64,000 nucleotides of DNA. Source: an uncultured Prevotellaceae bacterium. Lineage in GTDB: Bacteria; Bacteroidota; Bacteroidia; Bacteroidales; Bacteroidaceae. How positions within the stretch are numbered: the first letter of the stretch is position 1; every line of letters begins with the position of its first letter. Below, in pieces: positions 15,941 to 25,433 of this stretch. Below the pieces are notes generated by a model that was given only the letters and a program-made list of their open reading frames with translations, was not told the DNA's origin and searched no databases. Where the stretch lies: contig CADCCB010000017.1 in NCBI GenBank assembly GCA_902799905.1, forward strand, positions 1-64,000. The letters are read 5' to 3'. Both the position numbers and the translations under genes were made by a program.

Positions 15941-17502
15941 ATAGGAATGTTACCATGCTTCTTGGCTGGCAGGGCATCACGCTTGGTTGCCAACTGGGCC
16001 AGACCACGGCAGATGCGGAAACGCGTGTTGCGCGGCTCAATCACATCGTCGATATAGCCATACTTGGCTGCCTGATAAGGATTTGCAAAGAGTTCATTGT
16101 ACTCGTCCTCCTTCTCGGCAATAAAGGCCTTCACGTCTTCGCCTGCCTCTTTCTTGGCCTTGGCTTCCTTAGCATAGAGTACTGCGGCGGCACCGCTGGC
16201 ACCCATCACAGCAATCTCAGCAGAGGGCCATGCGTAGTTCAGGTCAGTGTGAAGTTGCTTGGAGCCCATCACGATGTGTGAACCGCCATACGACTTACGC
16301 AGCGTAACGGTGATCTTGGGCACCGTAGCCTCACCATAGGCATAGAGCAACTGGGCTCCGTGCAGGATGACGGCGTTGTACTCCTGACCAGTACCGGGCA
16401 GGAAGCCGGGAACGTCGACGAGCGAGACAATGGGGATATTGAATGCATCACAGAAACGAACGAAGCGGGCACCTTTGCGTGAGGCGTTCACATCGAGCAC
16501 ACCAGCGTAGCAAGAGGGCTGGTTGGCCACGATACCTACGCTCTGACCGTTGAAGCGGGCAAAGCCCACGATAATATTCTTGGCGAACTTAGGCTGAACC
16601 TCGAAGAACTCGCCATTGTCGACAATACTGCCGATGACCTTGTACATATCGTATGCCTCGTTGGGATTCTCAGGGATAATCTCGTTCAGGGCATCCTCCA
16701 TACGGTTGATGGGGTCATCACACTTCTTGCGGGGGGCCACCTCCATGTTGTTAGACGGGATATAGGAGAGCAGGGTCTTCAGCATCTGCACACCTTCTTC
16801 CTCCGTCTTAGCCGTAAAGTGAGTCACACCCGATTTCGTGGCGTGAACAGAGGCACCACCCAGGTGTTCCTGGTCGATATCCTCGCCAGTGACAGTCTTC
16901 ACCACCTTCGGACCTGTGAGGAACATATAAGATGTGTTCTCCATCATCAGCGTGAAGTCCGTGAGGGCAGGGGAGTAAACGGCTCCACCGGCGCAGGGAC
17001 CGAAGATACCGCTGATCTGAGGAATGACACCAGAAGCCAGGATGTTACGCTCGAAGATTTCTGCATATCCAGCCAGCGCGTTGATACCCTCCTGAATACG
17101 TGCACCGCCCGAGTCGTTAATGCCGATGACGGGGGCACCCATCTTCATGGCCATATCCATCACCTTGCATATCTTCTGGCTCATGGTCTCAGAAAGAGAA
17201 CCGGCATGAACGGTGAAGTCCTGTGCAAAGATGAATACCAGACGGCCGTCGATGGTACCGCTACCGGCTACCACACCATCGCCAGGGAACTGCTTCTTCT
17301 CCATGCCGAAATTGTGGCAGCGATGCTCCTTAAACATATCGTATTCCTCGAACGAACCCTCGTCGAGGAGCATATCAATACGTTCACGTGCTGTGTATTT
17401 GCCGCGCTCGTGCTGTTTTTGGATGGCTTTCTCGCCTCCACCGAGACGGGCCTTTTCACGGTTGGCGATCAACTGCTTGATTTTTTCTAATTGCTTGCTC
17501 AT
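15937..17502 (-). CDS. mmdA: Methylmalonyl-CoA/propionyl-CoA carboxyltransferase subunit
   Basis: The 521-residue protein belongs to the acyl-CoA carboxyltransferase (PccB/MmdA) family. It shows both crotonase-like halves: GVVAGSGTIDGR, GAPVIGINDSGGARIQEG and FGPCAGGAVYSPAL in the first; VDVPGFLPGTGQE and RKSYGGSHIVMGSK in the second. It moves CO2 between methylmalonyl-CoA and biotin, the step that yields propionyl-CoA from succinate-derived methylmalonyl-CoA. It lies between mce and the biotin carrier, as in other Bacteroidales. Confidence 0.93.
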   Translation of the reverse strand: MSKQLEKIKQLIANREKARLGGGEKAIQKQHERGKYTARERIDMLLDEGSFEEYDMFKEHRCHNFGMEKKQFPGDGVVAGSGTIDGRLVFIFAQDFTVHAGSLSETMSQKICKVMDMAMKMGAPVIGINDSGGARIQEGINALAGYAEIFERNILASGVIPQISGIFGPCAGGAVYSPALTDFTLMMENTSYMFLTGPKVVKTVTGEDIDQEHLGGASVHATKSGVTHFTAKTEEEGVQMLKTLLSYIPSNNMEVAPRKKCDDPINRMEDALNEIIPENPNEAYDMYKVIGSIVDNGEFFEVQPKFAKNIIVGFARFNGQSVGIVANQPSCYAGVLDVNASRKGARFVRFCDAFNIPIVSLVDVPGFLPGTGQEYNAVILHGAQLLYAYGEATVPKITVTLRKSYGGSHIVMGSKQLHTDLNYAWPSAEIAVMGASGAAAVLYAKEAKAKKEAGEDVKAFIAEKEDEYNELFANPYQAAKYGYIDDVIEPRNTRFRICRGLAQLATKRDALPAKKHGNIPM

Positions 17503-17507
17503 TTTTT

Positions 17508-17547
17508 CTTTTTCGTTATGACGTTATTTCGTTATCTTGTTGCTACG
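17508..17547. repeat. Short-word repeat island (CGTTAT/ACGTTATTT)
   Basis: Three imperfect TTCGTTAT / GACGTTATT words lie between mmdA and mce, within the operon. Confidence 0.45.
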
Positions 17548-17550
17548 AAT

Positions 17551-17961
17551 TTATTCCGGGTGTTCGCAGAGTTCTGTCAGGATACCACAAGTGCTCTTCG
17601 GATGCAGGAAGGCGATATTCAGACCCTCAGCACCCTTGCGGGGAGCCTGGTCGATAAGACGCACGCCCTTCTCGCTGACCTCAGCCAAAGCGTTGGCTAC
17701 GCCATCCTCAACACAGAATGCGACATGATGAACACCTTTGTTGCCTTTATCAAGCCATTTCTGGATCGTGCTCTCAGGCGATGTCGGTTCCAGCAGTTCC
17801 AGTTTCACCTCGCCACATTTCAGGAATGCGGTTTTAACTTTCTGGTCTTCTACCACTTCTGTTGCGTAACACTCCAGGCCCAGCACCTCTGTGAAGAAGG
17901 GCAGGCTCTCTTCGATGCTCTGGACAGCGATGCCCAGATGCTCAATGTGTGAAATTTTCAT
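17551..17961 (-). CDS. mce: Methylmalonyl-CoA epimerase
   Basis: This 136-residue vicinal-oxygen-chelate protein interconverts (R)- and (S)-methylmalonyl-CoA. Metal-binding and active-site segments are visible: HIEHLGIAV, VKLELLEP, GVHHVAFCVED and the C-terminal GILTELCE. It is first in the operon and has its own promoter. The mutase genes that supply methylmalonyl-CoA are not in the window. Confidence 0.93.
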   Translation of the reverse strand: MKISHIEHLGIAVQSIEESLPFFTEVLGLECYATEVVEDQKVKTAFLKCGEVKLELLEPTSPESTIQKWLDKGNKGVHHVAFCVEDGVANALAEVSEKGVRLIDQAPRKGAEGLNIAFLHPKSTCGILTELCEHPE

Positions 17962-17991
17962 ACTATTTGAAGTTTAAACTATAAATATGCT

Positions 17992-18000
17992 GCAAAGTTA
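17992..18000 (-). promoter_or_regulatory. -7 promoter element of the mce-mmdA operon
   Basis: TAACTTTGC on the minus strand, 30 bases from the mce ATG. Confidence 0.6.
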
Positions 18001-18039
18001 CAAAAGATATGTGAGATAGCAATCTTTTTTTTGCTTTTT

Positions 18040-18084
18040 TATAAAATAAAAGAGATTATTGCGCTGTTGCAGGCAATAATCTCT
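18040..18084 (-). terminator. Terminator of the LruC lipoprotein gene
   Basis: A 12-bp perfect stem (AGAGATTATTGC / GCAATAATCTCT, 18051-18062 and 18073-18084) is followed on the minus strand by a T-rich run. It lies 39 bases after the gene's stop. Confidence 0.8.
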
Positions 18085-18122
18085 TTCTTATCGGTTAAAA
18101 TCGTCTCTTTACTCGTCTGGAA

Positions 18123-20165
18123 CTACTTATTGTAGACCATGTCTTCCTTGCAGTTCACATACCAGTTGCCAGGCTTGGTGGCATCCTTTGCCCAATAACT
18201 GAAGTCGGGGTAGGCCTTGGTGATAGGAAGCGTCTCCAGAGGATATCTGAACTTGATGGGGACGATGATGGCGTAAGGAGGCTCGCCGGCTTTCGTAGGC
18301 ATGGCGATGGTCTTGTGCGTCGTCTCATTGAATACGCTGATCTTCTTCAGGAAGTCAGTGATGGTCTGTGTCTTGCCAATGCTGAGTACATCTGTAATGG
18401 GATCCTTGTGCACACTGTTGTTTTGGCCTTCAGTATTGACAAATACTTCAGACTTGTCAAAGCCGAACAACTCGTGCACCTCCTTGGTTGTCAATACAGA
18501 ACCGTTGAGGCCTTTGATCCACAGTCTGTCGAAAGCACCAGTGGCAATCAGCGACAACTGAACCTGAGTCTCGTTCAGACGGACAGCCTGCAGCACCACA
18601 TCGTTCATGTCGTAGTCTGCATACTCCAGACGGTCTTCGATACACATCGTGTAAGCCTCTCCGAATAATTTGAACTCCTCGTTCTCCAGTTTTGCACCAT
18701 TGTTAACCTCGATGACCATGTCTCCGAAGGTGCAGTCGGCACCGTCCTCAAAGCACATATAGACATGATTGTTGGCACCAAAGACGGCGATACGCGGGCT
18801 GTCCCATTTCATACCGTTTTCTGTCGAGCCATTCTTGGTCTGAGTGTCAATCGAACCATTGCTCAGGATCTTCTCAGAAGTCTGGGATATGGTCTTGTCA
18901 ATGGCAGAGAAGTAGTGACCTATCAGGTGATTCACCTCAGTATTCAGACGGCCGTCGCCATAGGTACAACCATTAGCACAATATTTGATACCCTCGCTTG
19001 CTTTGAGGTTCTTCTGGTTCAGGAAACCAATCTTGTAGCCTGCGGGAATGCTGGTGCTTTGGGCAGTGGCACCTTCGGTAATGGGGCCATCTCCATAATA
19101 GGGGAGCAGGTACTGCTTCGCTCTATTGAACTTGTCGCTAGAGAATCCGTTGACAGCCTTGAACTTAGGCAGGGCCTTGATGTAGTTTGCTTCTTGCTCT
19201 GCTGTCATTCCTGCTGTAACGGCGGGGTTGAAATAGTAATAGTAGACAGCGTTGTACATACCTTCGGTGGTGTTCATCTGTATCGGGGTGATTGTTACAG
19301 GCTCACCGGTGGCAATCAGATAGTTCTTGTTTAATACAAAGTAAGGAGTGCTTGTGACGATGGTCTCCCAGTTGTTGCTCTTGTTGTTTGTTGTGTGGAG
19401 AGCACCTGTCTTACTGAGGAAGCCATTGACAATCTCCTTGACGGTGGTGATGTCCACGTTGTCAGAAACGGGCTTGCTGATGGTACCGTTCTCAATTGTC
19501 CAGTCTTTATCGGATAGTGACGAGACGCTCCACATCCTCTCATTCTCCCAAGAACTATGATACCAGACATCGTAGTTTCTGTAAACGCCACCACTGACTT
19601 GGTCGATTACCTGGATTTTGTGGTCTGCAGCAGCGTTTGAAGCCTCTGCACGCAGGGCGTTGTAAGACTTTTTGGGGGCACCAAGCACGATGGAAGATGC
19701 AGAAGGATAGGTCTCTCCACCTGCTCTGTTGGTGCGGGCTGCAGCCTGCGTGCCGAAATTGACAGCGCTCTCGCCCGGCTTGAATACTTTGATGAAGTAC
19801 TCGCCTTTGCTGCTTACACATGCGGCAAACAGTTGCTCGCAGGCGGTGGGGGCGTCATATACCAATGACACCGTTTGGCCTTTCTGAACAGTTGCCTGAT
19901 TGAGAATGGCTGCATCGTCATTGCAGAAAGGTGACTCCGTCAGGATCTGAACTTTCACGATGTCGTTGAGATCGGCATCAGCGGTGATGGCGATTGTGCC
20001 AGACTTCACCATGTTCCAATCGTGGTTGGGGTCAATGTCTCCGAATACTTTGATAGCATTCTCCTTAATTAATTGTTCGTTGTTTTCGGCCTCGAAGTTG
20101 CTGTCATGATTGCTGCAACTGAACACGCATGCGGCCGACAGTAGAAATAAACAAATCTTTTTCAT
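18123..20165 (-). CDS. LruC-domain / DUF4842 surface lipoprotein
   Basis: The signal ends in a lipobox-like VFSC (Cys17), giving a lipid-anchored 664-residue protein. The N-terminal 130 residues resemble the DUF4114-like/beta-rich prefix of these lipoproteins. The C-terminal third contains YADYDMNDVVLQA and FRYPLETLPITKAYPDFSYW, typical of the LruC/DUF4842 domain. LruC was named from a Leptospira lipoprotein and its function in Bacteroidales is not settled. The gene is 107 bases downstream of a TonB receptor on the same strand and has its own promoter, so the receptor and lipoprotein may work together. Confidence 0.8.
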   Translation of the reverse strand: MKKICLFLLSAACVFSCSNHDSNFEAENNEQLIKENAIKVFGDIDPNHDWNMVKSGTIAITADADLNDIVKVQILTESPFCNDDAAILNQATVQKGQTVSLVYDAPTACEQLFAACVSSKGEYFIKVFKPGESAVNFGTQAAARTNRAGGETYPSASSIVLGAPKKSYNALRAEASNAAADHKIQVIDQVSGGVYRNYDVWYHSSWENERMWSVSSLSDKDWTIENGTISKPVSDNVDITTVKEIVNGFLSKTGALHTTNNKSNNWETIVTSTPYFVLNKNYLIATGEPVTITPIQMNTTEGMYNAVYYYYFNPAVTAGMTAEQEANYIKALPKFKAVNGFSSDKFNRAKQYLLPYYGDGPITEGATAQSTSIPAGYKIGFLNQKNLKASEGIKYCANGCTYGDGRLNTEVNHLIGHYFSAIDKTISQTSEKILSNGSIDTQTKNGSTENGMKWDSPRIAVFGANNHVYMCFEDGADCTFGDMVIEVNNGAKLENEEFKLFGEAYTMCIEDRLEYADYDMNDVVLQAVRLNETQVQLSLIATGAFDRLWIKGLNGSVLTTKEVHELFGFDKSEVFVNTEGQNNSVHKDPITDVLSIGKTQTITDFLKKISVFNETTHKTIAMPTKAGEPPYAIIVPIKFRYPLETLPITKAYPDFSYWAKDATKPGNWYVNCKEDMVYNK

Positions 20166-20190
20166 AATTTTAATGGTGTGTTATAATGCG

Positions 20191-20223
20191 GCAAAAGTAC
20201 TGCTTTTTTCGTTTAAGCAGTAC
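20191..20223 (-). promoter_or_regulatory. LruC promoter overlapped by an inverted repeat
   Basis: The -7 element TACTTTTGC (20191-20199) overlaps the arm of a 9-bp perfect inverted repeat (GTACTGCTT 20197-20205 / AAGCAGTAC 20215-20223). On the minus strand the hairpin is followed by TTTT. It could be an operator or the terminator of the upstream TonB receptor gene merged with the next promoter. Confidence 0.6.
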
Positions 20224-20272
20224 GAATGTGGGTGTTATTTATGATTTTTTAACGGTGTATTGGGGGCTACGG

Positions 20273-22648
20273 TTAGAAATCTACGGTTATCTTGCCGTTG
20301 ATTTGCCTACCCGTCAGATAGTTGGGCACGGCCCATTGCCTGTTGGTGACGTCGGTTACCCAATAGTAACTGTTGACATTCGAGATGCCGAAGAGGTTGA
20401 GGCAGTCGAGTCCAATCCAGATGTTCTTGACTGCGGATCGGCTGGAACCATTGTCGGAACGGTAGGCCAGGAAACTCATGCCGATGTCGGCACGCTTATA
20501 GGCTGGCGCACGGAAAGTCTGCTGTTCCAGTCCTCTGTGCGGTGCGCCGAAGGGCAGGCCGTCGGCATAGGCCAGGCGTAGCGTCATCTTCCATCTTTCC
20601 GTACCAGGGAAATAGTCGGTGAAGTGCAGGTTCAAGGCGTATCGCTGGTCGGTAGGCATGGGCACCCATTCTCCGTTGAGTTTCTGCTGGGTGCGCATGA
20701 TTGAGAGTGAGATCCATGAGTCGGTACCAGGTACGAACTGTCCGTAGAGTTTCAGGTCGAGCCCGGCGGCATAGCCCGAGCACATATTCTGTCCGTAGTA
20801 GGTTATCTTCACGTTTTGCACATTGTAGGGAATCAGGTTGCCCAGTAACTTGTAATAGGCCTCTGCCGTGAATTTATAAGGCAGGTCGCGCATCTTGAAC
20901 CGATAGTCGATGGCAGCCAGGAACTGTAGTGAGCGCTGGCTCTTGATATTTTTGTTCAGGGTGGCCACGGTGATGCCTGCCACACTGGTGGTGTCGCGCA
21001 GTTCCTTGTAGAATGGTGCCTGGTAGTATAGGCCAGTGGCGAACCGGTAGGTCAGGTTGGTGTTCGATCCTGGTACGATGGCCAGCGACACGCGCGGCGA
21101 CACGATGGTCTCCTTGTTGAATGACCAGTGGGCGAAGCGTATGCCGTAGTTCAGTTTGTAGAAGGTCTCGCCGCGGTTCCATTTGAAGGCATCCTGTATG
21201 TAGCCCTCCACTCTCTGCGAGCGCATGTCGTTCGTGGAGTTCAGCGTGTAGATGAGGTCGAGACGGTTGCCGGTGTGTGGTATAGAATAGCCGCTGGAGT
21301 CGCGCATTTCGTACTCGTGGCTTTTCTCGTTGATGTGCTCCCACTTATAGGTAAGTCCTGCCTCGATGTCGTGGTTTCGCAGTTGCTTCTGGAAGATGAG
21401 TTTCAGACTCTGCACGTTTGCCGTCAGGTAGTTGCGGGCATGCTCGGCGTAGGTGCCCACGCCAAGGTTCTCCGAACTCTCCGTGTCGTCCAGCCAGTAT
21501 TGTCCCTGAATGTCGTAGCACTCCTGTTCCTTGGTGTGGAAGGCTGACCATAACAGTTTGATTCTGGTAGAGTCGCCCAGGTGACGAGTGATGGATGCTG
21601 TGCCGAACAGCGTACGGAAAATATCCTTCTCTTGTCCGTCAAAGTACACCTTGAACGACTTTACGTCCTCCATGGTGCCGAAGGAAGTCTCACGGTCCTT
21701 AGGGGTGAAGTTATAGTGGTTCTCAGAGATATTTCCCAGTAAGGCAATAGTCCATCTCTTGTTTGGCTCGTATGTGATATATGTCTGATAATCAAGTTGA
21801 TTAGGTCTATATTCTCCAGTTGTTTCTAGGGAGCCAAGGAGGTAGCGGTTGGTCTTGTAGCGCAGGCCGTGGCTCATGGAGAATTTCTTGCTTGACAGGC
21901 CGATATAGCCGCTGGCGCCCAGTAGTGAGGCTGTGGCAGTAGCCTCGAATTTCTTGGGGCGCTTGTAGGTGATGTCCAGGGCACTCGACATCTTGTCGCC
22001 GTATTTAGCAGCGAAGCCGCCTGTTGAGAACCCCACGCTCTCAACCATGTCGGGATTGATGATGCTCAAGCCCTCCTGTTGGCCGCTACGGATGAGCAGT
22101 GGCCTATAGACCTCCACATTATTTATATATACAGAGTTCTCGTCGAACGATCCGCCACGCACGTTGTACTGGCTCGACAGTTCGTTGTGTGTCGACACGC
22201 CGGCCTGTTGCTGGATGAGTTCCTCCACGGCATTGCCAGTGGCCGATGGCGATGACTTCATGTCCTTGACATCCAGACTCTCCATGGCATCGGTCTGTCG
22301 GCGGCGCTCCACCACGACCACCTCGTTCAGTTCCAGCGTGTTCAGTTGCACCTGTAGCGTCTGTGTGGTCCTGGGATTGCGCAGCACACGGGTCTTCGCC
22401 TGATAGCCTATCATGGAGAACTTCACCACTACCGAGTCGGCAGTGTGGAGTGTCAGTTGAAACTCGCCTTTGAGGTTGGTCATCGTCACGGCAGCCTGTT
22501 CCAGACACGACACGGTGGCTAGTTCCAGCGCATTGCCCTCATCGTCAGTTACTTTGCCTTTCAGCGTAAACGACTGTGCCAGCGCGGAAAGCCCCGCCAT
22601 AAGCATGGCGAGGATGACCAGTTGCCTTGTTAATGCTTGTTTCATCAA
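20273..22648 (-). CDS. TonB-dependent outer-membrane receptor
   Basis: A signal peptide (ends LSALAQ) is followed by a carboxypeptidase-like regulatory domain (residues 27-110: FTLKGKVTDDEGNALELATV) and a plug domain (QYNVRGGSFDENSVYINNVEVYRP). A barrel of about 550 residues ends in the aromatic residue of KITVDF. It imports an unknown ligand using TonB. It lacks the extended SusC C-terminus and no susD gene is adjacent. It is followed by the LruC lipoprotein and is divergent from manA. Confidence 0.88.
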   Translation of the reverse strand: MMKQALTRQLVILAMLMAGLSALAQSFTLKGKVTDDEGNALELATVSCLEQAAVTMTNLKGEFQLTLHTADSVVVKFSMIGYQAKTRVLRNPRTTQTLQVQLNTLELNEVVVVERRRQTDAMESLDVKDMKSSPSATGNAVEELIQQQAGVSTHNELSSQYNVRGGSFDENSVYINNVEVYRPLLIRSGQQEGLSIINPDMVESVGFSTGGFAAKYGDKMSSALDITYKRPKKFEATATASLLGASGYIGLSSKKFSMSHGLRYKTNRYLLGSLETTGEYRPNQLDYQTYITYEPNKRWTIALLGNISENHYNFTPKDRETSFGTMEDVKSFKVYFDGQEKDIFRTLFGTASITRHLGDSTRIKLLWSAFHTKEQECYDIQGQYWLDDTESSENLGVGTYAEHARNYLTANVQSLKLIFQKQLRNHDIEAGLTYKWEHINEKSHEYEMRDSSGYSIPHTGNRLDLIYTLNSTNDMRSQRVEGYIQDAFKWNRGETFYKLNYGIRFAHWSFNKETIVSPRVSLAIVPGSNTNLTYRFATGLYYQAPFYKELRDTTSVAGITVATLNKNIKSQRSLQFLAAIDYRFKMRDLPYKFTAEAYYKLLGNLIPYNVQNVKITYYGQNMCSGYAAGLDLKLYGQFVPGTDSWISLSIMRTQQKLNGEWVPMPTDQRYALNLHFTDYFPGTERWKMTLRLAYADGLPFGAPHRGLEQQTFRAPAYKRADIGMSFLAYRSDNGSSRSAVKNIWIGLDCLNLFGISNVNSYYWVTDVTNRQWAVPNYLTGRQINGKITVDF

Positions 22649-22705
22649 GAATAATAACGCACAAATTGCCGTTTTATTATATTCTTGATATTTTAATGGT
22701 TTTTC

Positions 22706-22737
22706 TTTGCGTATTCAGATAAATGTTATATCTTTGC
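22706..22737 (+). promoter_or_regulatory. Promoter of manA
   Basis: TTTG at 22706-22709 and TATCTTTGC at 22729-22737, 19 bases apart. An in-frame ATG at 22723 overlaps the promoter, so translation starts at 22756. Confidence 0.7.
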
Positions 22738-22755
22738 AAGCAAAATACAGAAAAC

Positions 22756-23790
22756 ATGAATTTATACCCTTTGCTCTTCCAGCCTAATCTCCACACCGTC
22801 GTGTGGGGTGGGCGGCGGCTGACGGCCTACAAGGGACTTCCCCCGTGTGACGAGCCGATAGGCGAGAGTTGGGAGGTGAGCGCTGTTCCCTCCAGTACCA
22901 GTATCATAGCCAATGGCTCGTATGCCGGCAGGGATCTCGTCTCTGTCATCAACGAACAGCCTGATCGTATCCTCGGCTACGCCGTCAATAGGCAGTACCA
23001 CGGACAGTTGCCCTTGCTGGTCAAGTTCATTGATGCCCAGAAGGACCTCAGCATTCAGGTACATCCCAACGACGAGATGGCTCTGCGTGAGCACGGGAAG
23101 ATGGGAAAGAGCGAGATGTGGTATATCCTCGATGCCCAGCCGGGCAGTTTCCTCTATGCCGGCTTCAACAAGGAGATCAGTCAGGAGGAGTACAAGGCGC
23201 ATATCCTTAACAACACGATTACCGATGTGCTGGCCAAGCATACCGTCAAGCCTGGTGACGTGTTCTATCTGCCAGCAGGCCGTGTGCATGCCATAGGCGC
23301 AGGCATCCTGCTTGCCGAGGTCCAGCAGTCGTCCGATGTCACTTATCGCATCTACGACTACAACCGTCCTGGTCTTGACGGTAAGCCTCGTGAACTGCAT
23401 ACTGAACTGGCTGCTCAGGCACTCGACTACCATGTGCTTGATGAGTATCGCACCTTCTATTCCGACAAGATCAACAAGGCCAACCTCGTCATTGACTCAC
23501 CTTATTTCACTATCCGTGTGACAGAGAGCACGGGTTCCTTCCACAGGAACCTCGTCAAATACGACAGTTTTGTTATTTGTATGTGTCTGGAAGGTGGATG
23601 CAGGATTCGCATCCGCGAGACGGGCAGCACCATCGAACTGTCGCATGGCAACAGCACTCTGATTCCGGCAGCCATTGCTGACTATGACATCATTCCTGAG
23701 AACGGCAAGTCGAAGACCCTTGAGGCCTTCATCAATAACCTTGACCGGTCGCTTGCAGGAAAGGTCAACCGATTCCTGCATATAGGATAG
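22756..23790 (+). CDS. manA: Mannose-6-phosphate isomerase, class I
   Basis: This zinc cupin enzyme interconverts mannose-6-phosphate and fructose-6-phosphate, feeding GDP-mannose/fucose synthesis or mannose breakdown. The 344-residue protein starts NLYPLLFQPNLHTVVWGGRRL. It shows GESWEVS, LSIQVHPND (zinc ligands), KSEMWYIL and PAGRVHAIGAG, all typical of the short Bacteroidetes/Firmicutes type. It is a single gene. Confidence 0.93.
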   Translation: MNLYPLLFQPNLHTVVWGGRRLTAYKGLPPCDEPIGESWEVSAVPSSTSIIANGSYAGRDLVSVINEQPDRILGYAVNRQYHGQLPLLVKFIDAQKDLSIQVHPNDEMALREHGKMGKSEMWYILDAQPGSFLYAGFNKEISQEEYKAHILNNTITDVLAKHTVKPGDVFYLPAGRVHAIGAGILLAEVQQSSDVTYRIYDYNRPGLDGKPRELHTELAAQALDYHVLDEYRTFYSDKINKANLVIDSPYFTIRVTESTGSFHRNLVKYDSFVICMCLEGGCRIRIRETGSTIELSHGNSTLIPAAIADYDIIPENGKSKTLEAFINNLDRSLAGKVNRFLHIG

Positions 23791-23832
23791 TTTCTGATCT
23801 GACGGGCATCTGAATTGCCCCCTGCCATCGCC

Positions 23833-24807
23833 TTAGTCACGATAGAACCAGGAGAGCAGGGCGTTGATCCAGCCGATGGAGCAATGGAACCATCGGTAGG
23901 TGCTTGTGGGCTTGCCGCCGAAGCGGAGGATGAAGTCACGGAAAGCATTCTTGCGGAAGGGCAGTCCCACATCCATGAAGAACACATGCTCGAACCCACG
24001 TTCGTGGGAATCTTTCAGCACATGCCAGATAGTCATCACATGGGGTTGCAGCCAGATATAGGTCTTGCGGCGGAAGGCTGCATACCAAAGGTAGGCCTGC
24101 CGCTGACTATAGACCACCGCCGAGCAGCCGATGACGTGGTCGCGGTAGCGGGTGAGGAAGAGGTGGCTGTCGTAACTGTCGCGAAGCCCTTGGAAGAACT
24201 CGTTGGCAGGGATATAGCGCTTGGGCTTCAGCCAGTTGTGATGACGGAGCAGTTTCATGAAAGACTTGAAGTCCTCGTCACTCTCTACCTCACTTGTCGT
24301 CACACCTTTCTCGTAAATGGCATTGATGCGTCGCAGCATCTGTTCGCTGATGCGCTCCTCTGGCGTATGGGAGTGGAGCGAGTTGTGTATGCTCATCCAG
24401 CGAACGGGGAAGAAGTGGTTCTCGCGGAACTGCCGGTAGCCGAACATCTTCTGAGGCAAGTTGCTCACCTCGATGAACAGCACTTTGCGTCCAAGCCTTT
24501 CGGTGAGGGCCTTCAGCATCATGCCGAACAGCATGTTGACATCCTGCTCTTGGTAGGTGCCAGCACCCAGGATGCGGCATTGGCGGTAGAGATAGGGTGG
24601 GAACCATGACGAGCGATAGCGCACGATGGCCAGCATCTGACTGAGCACACGGCCTTCGCCATCCTCTACAGTCACCATGTAGGGCTTGTGGCGCGGCGTC
24701 CCCTTAGCCAGCCAGAACAGGCGGGTACTATGGAAGACATCTTCCTCGTTCAATCCCTCGGGCAGTTGGTTGCCATCGGTATAGATGTTTACGGTTAGTT
24801 CGCTCAT
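23833..24807 (-). CDS. GNAT/FemAB-like acyltransferase family protein
   Basis: The 324-residue protein looks like a double GNAT fold. The C-terminal half contains FLTRYRDHVIGCSAVVYSQRQAYLWYAAFRRKTY and then MTIWHVLKDSHERGFEHVFFMDVG, similar to the FemAB/lysylphosphatidylglycerol-synthase-like acetyltransferase group. Substrate unknown. I choose the start at 24807 (MSELTVNIYTDG). The frame stays open further upstream, but that part is antisense to the divergent nitroreductase gene. The -7 element lies five bases from this ATG. Confidence 0.72.
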   Translation of the reverse strand: MSELTVNIYTDGNQLPEGLNEEDVFHSTRLFWLAKGTPRHKPYMVTVEDGEGRVLSQMLAIVRYRSSWFPPYLYRQCRILGAGTYQEQDVNMLFGMMLKALTERLGRKVLFIEVSNLPQKMFGYRQFRENHFFPVRWMSIHNSLHSHTPEERISEQMLRRINAIYEKGVTTSEVESDEDFKSFMKLLRHHNWLKPKRYIPANEFFQGLRDSYDSHLFLTRYRDHVIGCSAVVYSQRQAYLWYAAFRRKTYIWLQPHVMTIWHVLKDSHERGFEHVFFMDVGLPFRKNAFRDFILRFGGKPTSTYRWFHCSIGWINALLSWFYRD

Positions 24808-24812
24808 CGGGT

Positions 24813-24821
24813 ACAAAAATA
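24813..24821 (-). promoter_or_regulatory. -7 element abutting the GNAT-like start codon
   Basis: TATTTTTGT lies only five bases from the ATG, so the transcript should have essentially no leader. Confidence 0.5.
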
Positions 24822-24863
24822 CTAAATCTTTCTTAAATTGCGAATCTTTTGGCAGGAAATTGT

Positions 24864-24872
24864 TATCTTTGC
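24864..24872 (+). promoter_or_regulatory. -7 promoter element of the nitroreductase gene
   Basis: TATCTTTGC, 23 bases before ATG 24896. It makes the in-frame upstream start at 24785 unlikely. Confidence 0.6.
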
Positions 24873-24895
24873 ATGAAATTTTAGACAAAGAGGCT

Positions 24896-25423
24896 ATGAC
24901 AAACTTTAAAGACCTGGCGCAACTGCGCCGTTCGCATCGTAAGTTCACAGAAGAGGAAATCGATGCTGAGGATGTGAAACTCATACTGCGTGCAGCCCTG
25001 ATGGCTCCCACTTCCAAGGGACAGCGCGGCTGGCAGTTTGTGGTAGTGGACGACAAGACGGACCTGGAGAAACTCTCCGATGCCAAGGAGATGGGCGGAC
25101 AACTCATCAAGGGGGCCTCGCTGGCTGTCGTGGTGCTGGGTGATCCTGTGCAGAACGACTGCTGGGTGGAGGACGGCTCTATTGCTGCCATCTCGATGCA
25201 GTACCAGGCCGAGGAATTGGGTCTTGGCTCCTGCTGGGTGCAGATGCGTGGTCGCGGACTGAGCGACGGCACCTCGGCCGACACCGTGATCCGTGGCATC
25301 CTCGACATCCCTGAGAACCTGAATGTGCTCTGTGTGATTGCTATCGGCCACAAGGTGGAGGAGCGCAAGCCGCAGAACGAGGAGAAACTGAAGTGGGAGA
25401 ATGTCCACGTGGGGAAGTATTAA
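24896..25423 (+). CDS. Nitroreductase-family flavoprotein
   Basis: The 175-residue protein begins LAQLRRSHRKFTEEEI, the family's RRSxRxF motif for FMN phosphate binding. It continues with LMAPTSKGQRGWQFVVV and a central SIAAISMQYQAEELGLGSCWVQM. Such enzymes reduce nitro compounds, quinones or other acceptors with NAD(P)H; the natural substrate cannot be told from sequence. It is a single gene with its own promoter. Confidence 0.88.
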   Translation: MTNFKDLAQLRRSHRKFTEEEIDAEDVKLILRAALMAPTSKGQRGWQFVVVDDKTDLEKLSDAKEMGGQLIKGASLAVVVLGDPVQNDCWVEDGSIAAISMQYQAEELGLGSCWVQMRGRGLSDGTSADTVIRGILDIPENLNVLCVIAIGHKVEERKPQNEEKLKWENVHVGKY

Positions 25424-25433
25424 TTGGGGAAGG

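Noticed and set aside
24808..25368. N-terminal extension of the GNAT/FemAB-like frame
   Set aside because: The extension is antisense to the nitroreductase gene and upstream of a good -7 element; the conserved protein starts at 24807.
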